The translations under genes and the position numbers were made by a program. This document shows positions 10,601 to 19,477 of a DNA stretch of 64,000 nucleotides, one piece after another. Within the stretch, counting starts at the first letter, position 1. Each line of letters opens with the position of its first letter. The notes beneath the pieces were generated by a model, which worked only from the letters and a program-made list of their open reading frames with translations, searched no databases and had not been told where the DNA came from. The stretch comes from Sabellastarte sp. h YS-2021 (taxonomy: Eukaryota; Annelida; Polychaeta; Sabellida; Sabellidae): the NCBI GenBank assembly GCA_964017235.1, contig OZ024931.1:126615530-126679529 (forward strand), read 5' to 3'.

Positions 10601-11965
10601 CAAGGCCCAGGTACATGCTTTTTTAAAAAGACACCTTATCTATCTTGGATGAAAAATTGTTCAATTGATGCAGATCTGTTTGTTCATCTGTTCGCCAAAG
10701 CTATTACAAGCAAGGTACTCCCACCAAAAGTGTGAAAATTTACACTTTATCACAATTTTCTTATTGACTGTTGCTGGGATTTGTCTCTTATCATGCATAT
10801 ATAATTATATACTAAGCCAAAAGTAGATTCCCTTGTGTGAGTATTAGGCATCTTTCTTAATTATTTTTTCAGGAATTTTTAAAATAAGTCGTGAAATGTG
10901 CACTAAATCACTTATAACTTGAAAAGTGTTGCATTTAGAAAATTTTGTATAAATATGTTATTCAGCTACTTTTTCCATAGCTACAACAAGGCGAGTAACT
11001 TGGTTATCTATCCCAATAGCTAAGTGAGTAAAAGCTACTTTCTGACTTTTCAGTACTTTCCATATAGAGCAGAATCACTTGTAACTTGAAAACTATTGCA
11101 TTTAGAGAATTTTGTATAAATATATTATTCATCTACATTTGGGTCAGCTGTTACGTAGTGAAATTGCAGACCTGTATCACATTGTATAGCTGAGCAATAA
11201 CTACTTTGAGGTTATCATTGTTGAGGAAGTTGTTTGTAACTTCAAAACTTGCATTCAGAGAATTTTGTTTCAATATGTTATTTTATTAAGCTACTTTTTG
11301 ATTAGCTATACATGACAACATATTTTCAATTGCAGTCCTATAGCTGATTTCATACCTGAACAATAGCTACTTTCAGGTTATCACTGTTGAGTAAATAAGT
11401 TGTAACGTAATAACTATTGCATTTAGAGTATTTTCTTTAAATACGTTATCCAGCTACTTTTGGGTCAGCTATTATATAGTAAAATTGCTGATCATAGCTT
11501 GTGGCATAGATGAGCAGTAGCTACTTTGAGATTCTCACTGTTGCATAAATCACTTGTAACTTGAAAACTTGCATTTAGAGAACTTTGTTTCAATATGTTT
11601 ATTATGTTATTGATCTACTTTTGGGTCAACTATAACATAGTTAAATTGCAGACCTGTAGCTCATAACATACCTGAGCAATAGCTGCTTTCAGGTTATCAC
11701 TTTTGAGTAAATAAGTTGCAACTTAATAACTATTGCATTAGAATATTTTCTTGGACTATGTTGTTCATCTACTTTTGGATCAGTTATAAGATAGTGAAAT
11801 TGCAGACCTGTAGCTCATTGCTTAGCTGAGTAATAGCTATTTTTAGGTTACTACTTTTCAGGTTACTGTTGAGTAAATCTGTTATAAATTGAAACTATTG
11901 CTTTTACACTATTTTGTTTCAATAGTATTACGTTATTCACCTACTTTTGGGTTAGCTATAACATA
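10600..11965 (+). repeat. 155-bp tandem array 1 with its head
   Basis: The head (10600-10880) is similar to 17745-18030. Diverged monomers follow, with ACTTGAAAACTATTGCATTT and TATTCAGCTACTTTTGGG. The first monomer carries the variant TTTTTCCATAGCTACAAC, found also in the first monomer of the arrays at 18030 and 32700. DIRS-4 interrupts the array at 11966 and it resumes at 16086. The open frame at 10547-10735 only overlaps the head. Confidence 0.85.
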
Positions 11966-12300
11966 GTTCCATGTGGAACTGAATGCCATCTTGGGGGGCT
12001 GCAAGGCATCCAGCCTACGTCCAAGAAAAATAGAAGATTATTACTTCCTGGTGCCAACAGGAGGGTGAAATACCTCTTAATCCCCTTTCTTTCTTGTTGG
12101 CGGCATAACTAGGAAGTGTCTATTTTTGCTCCCTGATATATTGTTGAATTTCTCGGGATATAGTTATTGTTGGATGATATTATTTAGCCATTTTCTTTAT
12201 TGTCATGGTTCATTCTTTTCCGTTTTTGGAGTGACAGAATAAGTATTTCCCTTATTTTTAGCGTTGCAAGTTTCTTATTAGGCCCTGTTCGGACAAGCAA

Positions 12301-13850
12301 CATGTCTTCCCACTAAGCTAACACATACATACCCAGATCTTTGAAATTCCGTCATTTCTGCATAATTATTGTCCTTCCTGCAGAGAAGCAGGAAGTGAGA
12401 TGACTCTTGTGTCACAAATCAGAAGCAATGTCACTTGTGCAGTTCATTTTCAGAAGAGCAGCATTTGACAATTAGAAACCAAAGAAGATATGTTTGGAAA
12501 CAGAAATTAAATTCATCCTTCTTGGGGAAGAAGTGGAGGAAGCATTCTCAGGCTCTCATTAAGACCTTGAAAATGCTGCTGAACATTTATATTCCTCTCC
12601 TCCATACCCCTAGCAATTACATTTTGAAGCATTGTCTCTGAAAATCCCCCAAACTGTCCCACCCACACCAGACACAGCCCTTTCAAATAAAATTCAAAAT
12701 AAAAGCCTGGGTTCTCAGTTAAACATCCAACTCCAGCTGTATATGGGGTTTCCCAGGCTTCCATTATGGAAACACTGCAGTCTCTTAGAGATGAGATTAA
12801 GGCAGTCAAAAAAACAAATTCTAAAGTAGGGGTGGATCACATCTCTGCTTTGGATCCAAAGCCTGGTCCAAGCAAACAGCCAGAGGACTTGCCTATATCC
12901 CTGAACAATCAACCCAACTCTAATCAGCCAAACACTTGAACTTCAGATGAATCCATGGAGACAGACTTTTATGGGCCTCCTTTACCACCACAGTTTGGTT
13001 AGACTTGTCCGTCCGAGATTGAATCAGATCTGAACTCTGAACAATCTGAGTGTGTCCCTTTAGTTAAGCCAAAGAAAAACTTGGATAACAGGAAACATAA
13101 GGTTCAGGCCAAATATGCCACTTCATCTTATTCCTCAGAGGAATCTGTGGCCTCTGTGCAAGTGCAAAAAAGTCTTCTTATCCTAAAGGCTTCTTCTGAA
13201 CAAGACAAACAACAAACAGACCCAGATCCTGTTTTGTATAGGGAAGAAGATATGTCTGACTTGCCCTCACAATGTACAGAGGACAAAGAAACTTTTAGGC
13301 AGATTTTAAATCTCCTGACCCCAGCTAGGAACACTCCGCCTAGATCCTCTACCACAATATGGGTTCTGGATGATGCAAAAAGACAACAGGAGCTTAGGCA
13401 AAGGGGGCCTTTAGCTATGCTCCCACTCAGTCTTTATCTCAAAGATGCCTTTAAAAAATTTGAACAGGACTTTCAGGTCGCTAATTTACAGGAGGGTAAT
13501 TCTATAAAATCCACTTCTTCCACTTCTAAGAGGACAAATTATAGGAATTGAACACAGTTTGCTGGTGGGCAAGGTTCCCTTACAGGTAGTTAAAGAGTTT
13601 GAGCATCAGGCGAGGCAAAATCTATTCACTCAATTTTTCAGCTACTTTCACTAAGACTGTATCTGAATGCAATACCACATTCGAAAAATACCAGGACAGT
13701 AGCAAGGCTATTGTTAAAAGAATTAAATGCCAACTTCAAAAGCGTTCCAATCCTGAAAAAGCAGCCAAGCGTGAAAAAAATCTCCTCTCAATGACTCCCT
13801 TAAAGCCTCCCTCAGTCCACCATTAGGAGGTTGCCTCGGAGTCCGTTCTT
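12301..13850 (+). pseudogene. gag-like pseudogene of DIRS-4
   Basis: The sequence tracks the gag of DIRS-5 (19478-21634) with many frameshifts and stops. Matching parts are the Cys-rich N-terminus (CPSCREAG near 12370), a PPTPDTALSNKIQ stretch near 12660, the segment of 13081-13551 (for example DLPSQCTEDKETFRQIL, matching DIPSQYSEEVDTFRRIL) and QKRSNPEKAAKR near 13740. The longest open part is 156 codons. No function is expected. Confidence 0.85.
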
Positions 13851-15690
13851 TCAAAAGAGACTGGCAAAGAGAAAAATGCACAAACAACGTGTTAAACATT
13901 ATTACCAATAGTTACATTCTACCATTCATCACAAAACCCAAATTAGTTCCCTTGATTCACTCAGGATACAAGGCCCATCAAAAAGATCTAGCTCTGGCCT
14001 CTTGTATCCAGACTCTTCTGTCAAAGAGCGCAATAGAAAGGGTGGAAAATGTAAACTCTCTCGGGTTTTACAGTTGCCTGTTTCAAGTGAAAAGGCTCAG
14101 TACCTTCCTACTTGTAGAAAGGTTCAAAATGGAAACTTCAGAGTCAATCAGGGCCTCTCTGATTCCAGGGAAATGGGTGTCATCAATAGACTTGTCAGAC
14201 ACCTATCTTCACATTACCATCCACCAAAACTCAATCAAGTACCTACAGTTTTGCCAAAATTCACAGGTGTTCCTGTTCACTTCCTTCTTTTTTGGCCTAG
14301 CCACAGCCCCACGTCTTTACAATGATTATGAAGGAGTGAAACTGATGGCCCTCAAAAGGGGAGTCAGACTTCACCAATATCTGGACAACTGGCTTATCAG
14401 GGCCCCGTCTCAGAAAGAAGCACAAGTAAACACTCAGATGGTTGTAGACCTGACACATTCCTTAGGGTGGATAATAAATCAAGAAAAATCCGAACTCAAA
14501 CCTACTCATGACAAGTGTTTTCGTTTGTGGGCTACGAAAAACACGTAGATTCAGCCCTTGTAAAACCCACTCAAGAGAGATTGTTCAAACTTCAGGATTT
14601 GATCCTATGCGTAAAGTCAAAATATGTTTTGAGGGGGCCACGTTGGCAGAGTGGTAACACTCTGGCCTCCAACCTCTGAGATCGGGTTTGGTTCCTGACC
14701 TCAAGTGAGAAAGCTGGTAGTTGCCTGCTGTTGGTTGGCAGTTTACAGTACAGAACTTTGACCAACTGTATGTACAGGTTTCCTCTGCCCTCGCAACTGC
14801 CCGTCATGATATGACCTGTACAGTGTTGAAAGTGATGTAAAACCCCAAATAAATAAATAAAAAAAATGTTTTGACTGCAAGATGTTTGATGTCGCTAATT
14901 TGGTTGCTCACCTTATTAGAGAAGATGGTCCTAGCGGGATGCCTTCAGATGAGGCCCTTTCAGTTTCACCTCAAGGAGCACTGGAGCACTCAAGAGTCTC
15001 CTTCCTTGGTTACAGACCATTTCAGCTCACCTAGATTGGTGGCGAAATTCCGCAAATGTGATGAAGGGTGCAGACCTTCACCCCAAAGACCATAGTATCC
15101 AAATCTTTACAGGCACCTCAAACGAAGGTTGGGGTGCTCAGAGCAAGTCTCTGCAAAAGGTCTGTGGTCAGACAAGGAAAAAAGACTACACATAAATGTC
15201 CTAGAGTTGAATACAGTATCTCTGGTTCTGAAAACATTCAAGGACCAGTGCCAAAACCAAACAGTGGTTGGTTGCTATGGACAACTTAACAGTAGTAGTC
15301 CACATAAACAAACAAGGAGGAACCCACTCGGCGGAGATGTGTGCTCTCAGTGAAAAATCATGATCTGGTGCCATCATTACCAGGATACCTGAATGTGATG
15401 GCTGACATGTCCAGGTTAAACCAAGTCCAGTCAAGAGAATGGTCACTGCATCACTTGTCTGAACCACAAAGTGCCATTGTATGTATCTCCAGTCTCAGAC
15501 CAACATGCTTGGGACATAGATGCTCTGAAGATAAACTGGTCAAGTCTCGCTGCTTATGCTTACCCTCCCACTGCTCTCCTTCACAGGGTGATCCAAAAAC
15601 AGACCATCATCATTGTAATAGCCCCAGGCTGGCCAGGAATGCCCTGGTTTGAGACCTATTGCAGCTCTCAACAGACATCCCACTCCAGTT
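13850..15690 (+). pseudogene. RT/RNase H pseudogene of DIRS-4, split by a SINE
   Basis: From about 13889 the frame reads NVLNIITNSY and continues through the RT palm. The catalytic motif reads YLDNW at about 14380, where DIRS-5 has YLDDW, so the second Asp is lost. The 3' half after the SINE (14875 on) carries RNase H remnants in several frames. Frameshifts, the Asp loss and the insertion make it inactive. Confidence 0.87.
14633..14865 (+). mobile_element. tRNA-derived SINE inserted in DIRS-4 RT
   Basis: The 5' part holds a good RNA polymerase III A box (TGGCAGAGTGG) and a degenerate B box (GGTTTGGTTCC, one change from the canonical core). The middle is a conserved body, and the 3' end is an AAATAAATAAATAAAA tail. 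The duplicated target is ATGTTTTGA, just before the start and at 14866-14874. The uninterrupted target can be read in DIRS-5 at about 22497-22512. A relative lies on the minus strand at 31804-32005. Confidence 0.88.
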
Positions 15691-15749
15691 TCTAGTGTCA
15701 ACAACATTTCTCAAATAGTCCCACAAGCAAGTGTTTCACAGCAGTCCTC

Positions 15750-15890
15750 AACAGCTCAACCTCCACGCCTGGTGTCTAGGAGTGGACAGCTCAAAGAACA
15801 AGGTTTCTCTGTGGAAGTGGCAGAGAGAATTGCTGCCCCTCAAAGGTCATTAAGAACAACCATTTACAAATCAAAATGGGCCCAACGCAT
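15750..15890 (+). pseudogene. N-terminal stub of the DIRS-4 recombinase
   Basis: The frame reads EQGFSVEVAERIAAPQRS and then YKSKWA, matching the start of the recombinase domain in DIRS-5 and DIRS-7. It then jumps straight into the pre-ICR sequence (GCGGTTGGATTCAGC). About 1 kb with all catalytic residues is deleted. The Tyr codon here is TAC where DIRS-5 has TAA. Confidence 0.82.
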
Positions 15891-15912
15891 AGCGGTTGGA
15901 TTCAGCATTCAG

Positions 15913-16085
15913 TTCCACATGGTAAGCTATTGTAGCACAATGAGATTGAAAATTTTAATTACTTAAATGTAGTGTTTATAAGCTACAGGCTTACCATGTG
16001 GAGTGTCTATTTTTCTTGGACGTTGGCTGGATTCCTTGCGGCCTCCCGATATTATAGTATTCAGTTCCACATGGTAAGCCTGTAG
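15913..16085 (+). repeat. ICR and right terminal repeat of DIRS-4
   Basis: The ICR runs from TTCCACATGGTAAGC through the joint to GCTTACCATGTGG. A short right repeat with TTCTTGGACGTTGGCTGG follows, ending TTCCACATGGTAAGC. It is complementary to 11966-12030. Confidence 0.83.
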
Positions 16086-16227
16086 CTTATTTCATAGCCG
16101 AGTAATAGCTACTTTCAGGTTTTCACTGTTGAGTAAATCAGTTGTAACTCAAAAACTATTGCATTTAGATAATTTTGTTTAAATATATTATTCACCTACT
16201 TATGGCTCAAACTGTAGCCAGGACCAA
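16086..16227 (+). repeat. Continuation of the 155-bp array after DIRS-4
   Basis: About one monomer of the 155-bp repeat, from TAGCTTATTTCATAGCCGAG to TTATTCACCTAC. It is the right flank of the DIRS-4 insertion. Confidence 0.8.
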
Positions 16228-16228
16228 T

Positions 16229-16265
16229 TTTTACCCCACAGCCCCTAAGGGCTGTCGGGGTATTG
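16229..16265 (+). repeat. Isolated HINE-2 5' head palindrome
   Basis: TTTACCCCACAGCCCC, TAAG, then GGCTGTCGGGGTATTG: nearly identical to the head of HINE-2a at 4147-4182. No core or tail follows. Confidence 0.75.
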
Positions 16266-16913
16266 TGGTTTTTTTTCTTGCATTACATTTGGTCACTGAA
16301 TGCTTGTCTGTTTCTAGATTGTGGATGTATAAAGTCCTGAAGAAGACATGTAGGGTAAAGTGACCTTACACTCAACAAGATTAGAAAGTAATCTTGTTTG
16401 TTTGCTGTCCCAGAAAATGGCAGACAAATAAAGTAATTCCTTCTTTCCTCCATGAAGAGGGGGAGGCTGACACTTAGACAGGACCCATCTTGCACAATGC
16501 ATTAACTTGTATTGGTATATGACTAGCAGTTTTACAGTAGGTTACCAAAATGATACCTTTTTGAATTTCCTGCTGACATCTGGTGAAAATGTTTTGAGAA
16601 CTTTGTGTTTGCCTCTCTGTCTGCCTGTGTGCATTTGTCATATCCTGAACATTGGATCTACGTTATTTTTTTCAATGAGGTGGGGCCTCACCATGGCTTA
16701 ATCTTTCTGAAAGATGGTCTGGATCTGCAAAAATACTGCCAATCAGCCAAATATTTTGTCTATACAGCATAACTTTTGTCCTTTTGAATTTCATCTGCCT
16801 CAGTCTTTAACCAAAGCTCGTGACATGGTACAATTCTACTGAATTCTTGTCTTATAATATTTCATGTTTTGTATAAATTTGTATATTTTGGTGGGTATTC
16901 TTTATAAAGACAA
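16266..16913. other. No recognisable gene
   Basis: AT-rich with short open frames only. I see no domain, exon or repeat signal. Confidence 0.45.
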
Positions 16914-17286
16914 TAGTGCTGGTATTGCTTATCGATATTGAAATATTTATCAATTCACGCTAAGTTTGCCAATATCAATAATGTTGAATACAATATCAAT
17001 ATCGAAACGTACTGCTTAACAGGTAGAACTCTGGTGTTTTTCATTCAAATAAGGGACAACTTATTGGTTTTCATATTATTTTTGTCAACACTTACCACTA
17101 ATTTTATAATAAAAGCAGAAACGCCATATTTGTTTACATTTTGGGAACCTACTAAACCTCGCGAAAGAGTTTGGAAGGTCTCTCCCAGGAAAGCATCTCA
17201 TGCCCCGATATTTCAATATTGATCGATATGGAAGACAAAATATGGTTTAATATCGATATAAATATTTTTATTCTATACCAGCACTA
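16914..17286. mobile_element. hAT-type MITE, 373 bp
   Basis: The terminal inverted repeat TAGTGCTGGTAT at the left is matched by ATACCAGCACTA at the right. A perfect 8-bp duplication, AAAGACAA, flanks it (16906-16913 and 17287-17294). An 8-bp duplication and TAGTG ends are the hAT superfamily pattern. The interior is AT-rich with several ATCGATAT motifs, and no transposase is encoded. Confidence 0.88.
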
Positions 17287-17294
17287 AAAGACAA

Positions 17295-17740
17295 GGAATC
17301 TTTTTGACTGACCAATGCCTTAATGTAGTCTTATATTAGTATTCAGGCAATTATAGACCACCTGAATGCAGTAACGCCAAACAAACTTTTAGGAGTGTTA
17401 CTGTTGCAGACTGCTTTAAAAGTTTTGCATTTAAACCCTTGCTGCTCATCGTTGTGATTGTGAATCCAGCTCTTGGCAGCACAATTTTCTCTCATTCTAA
17501 TATTTTTTAAAAAACAAAACTTTGCAGTTCCGGCTACAGTTTCTAAGGCACAATAACTTAATAAGCCAAGGTCCAGAAAAATTGATAATGGAGTATATGA
17601 AAAGGGGATATAAAGAGGTCTTGTACTCACCTCAACTAAGGTTATATACCTTTTCACTTGTTTTTTATGTAATTTTTATGTCAGATGAGATTGTCATCAC
17701 TCTATGGCGTGAATGACTTCTCCTCCAAGACTAAAAGGGC
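17295..17740. other. No recognisable gene
   Basis: AT-rich sequence with short open frames on both strands and no recognisable features. Confidence 0.45.
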
Positions 17741-17744
17741 AAGA

Positions 17745-19085
17745 GGCATGCTGTTCTTTTTAAAAGATACCTTGTCTATCGAGGATGCAAAAATGTTCAA
17801 TGCATGCAGATCTGTTGGTTCATCTGTTAGCTAGAGCCATTACAATTAAGGTACCCCTACCCTGGGTGTGAAAATTTCAACACTTTATCATCATTTTTTG
17901 ATTCACTATTGCAGAGATTTCTCTCATATCTTGCACATACTCGGCTACAAGTAGATTCCCTTGTGTGAGTATCAGGTCTGGATCTTTCTTATTTTCTATG
18001 AATTTTTAAATAATTTTAATGCATTAAAGTCATGAAATCCTGCACTAAATCACTTTATAACTTGAAAAATATTGCATTTAGAGCATTTTGTTAAAATTTG
18101 TAATTCAGCTGCTATTTCCATAGGTACAACAGGATGAGTAACATGATCATCTATCCCAATAGCTAAGCAAGTAATAGCTAATTTTTGACTTTCCAGTAAC
18201 TTGAATAATGGGTAAAATCACTTGTAACTTGAAAACTACTGCATTTAGAGAATTTTGTACAGATATGTTTATCAGCTAATTTTGGGTCAACTATAACATA
18301 GTAAAATTGCAGACCTGTATCTTGTTGCATAGCTGAGTAATAGCTACTTTGAGGTTATCACTGTTGAGTACATCAGTTAGAACTTGAAAACTATTGCTTT
18401 CAGTGTATTTTCTTCAGATATGTTTTCACCTACTTTTGGATCAGCTATAACAAAGTATACTTGCAGACCTTGAGCTTATTTCATAGCTCAGCAATAGCTT
18501 TTTTGAGGGTACCATTGCTTAGTAAATCCGTTATAACTTGAAAACTATTGCATTTACAATATTTTCTTATATCTAATTGAAAACTATTGCATTTAGAGAA
18601 TTATGTATAAATATGTTATTCACCTACTTTTGGATCAGCTGTAGCATAGTAAACTTGCAGACCTGTAGCTTATTTCATGGTTGAGCAATAACTGTTTTGA
18701 GGTTCTCACTGTTGAGTAAATCAGTTGTTACTTGAAAACTATTGCATTTACAGTATGTTGCATAAATAAGTTATTCAGCTACTTTTGGGTCTGCTATAAC
18801 ATAGTAAAATTATAGACCTGTAGCTCATTGCATAGATGAGTAATAGCTACTTTGAGGTTATCACTGTTGAGTAAATCAGTTGTAACTTGAAAACTATTGC
18901 AGCTAAAGTATCTAGTTTTAACATATTATTCATCTACTTTTGGATCATTTGGAGCCATTAGAGACCTATTTACAGCTGAGCTATAACAGCAAAATTGCAG
19001 ACCTGTAGCTTATTTCATAGCTGAGCAATAGCTATTTTAAGGTTCTCACTGATAAGTAAATCACTTGTAACTTGTAAACTATTGC
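17745..19085 (+). repeat. 155-bp tandem array 2 with its head
   Basis: Head 17745-18030, then diverged 155-bp monomers. The first again carries the TTTCCATAGGTACAAC variant. The array stops at AACTATTGC (19085), where DIRS-5 is inserted, and a short remainder resumes at 25470. Confidence 0.87.
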
Positions 19086-19251
19086 TTTTATTACGCTACA
19101 ATAGCTTACCATGTGGGACTTGGTGCTGTTCTCGGGTTGCCACACCCGGGGCCAACGTCTTAGAAAAAAAGATCGTTCTTGTTAGCCACCGGATATACTG
19201 GTAGTTGTCATCACGTGATAACTTCTGACCAATCGCCCTACTTTCTCGTTG
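19086..19251 (+). repeat. Left inverted terminal repeat of DIRS-5
   Basis: Matches 25286-25469 in inverse, nearly base for base, from ACCATGTGGGACT inward to CCCTACTTTCTCGTTG. It presumably carries the promoter, since transcription has to start here to make gag; no TATA box stands out. Confidence 0.9.
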
Positions 19252-19477
19252 GCCACGATTGACTGGTAGCAGTTTGTAAATATACAGACATTTTCATTTA
19301 TTTCTCAGTATTCTCGTATTGTTGGAGGCTAATATTTGGATATTTCCTTAAATATATTTCATAGATTATACTGTAAAATTTTCAATTTCACAACTTAAGT
19401 ATTTTCCTTACAATCCGCGTGTTTTGAGTTTTCTCGGTTCAGGCAATTTCAATTGTACGTCTTTTTATTGCGTTAAA

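Larger units (their letters stand above)
11966..16085 (+). mobile_element. DIRS-4: decayed DIRS-type element (family A relative) inside the 155-bp array
   Basis: Short inverted terminal repeats (11966-12030 and 16011-16085, each with TTCCATGTGG or its complement) enclose gag and RT remnants, a recombinase stub and an ICR (15913-16010). The outermost 20 to 40 bases expected from DIRS-5 are missing on both sides, and satellite sequence begins with short homologies (ATAG on the left, CTGTAGCTTA on the right). Most of the recombinase gene is deleted and a SINE splits the RT. It is not autonomous. Confidence 0.85.

Noticed and set aside
10547-10735. 62-codon open frame MASICSAVL...
   Set aside because: Its second half lies in the head of the 155-bp array and recurs in broken form at 17745-17880. 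It is repeat sequence.
13889-14548. Functional RT in DIRS-4
   Set aside because: The catalytic motif reads YLDNW in place of YLDDW, the frame ends early, and a SINE interrupts the gene.
14640-14700. tRNA gene
   Set aside because: A and B boxes are present, but the sequence runs into a SINE body with an A-rich tail and a target duplication, and no cloverleaf acceptor stem closes.
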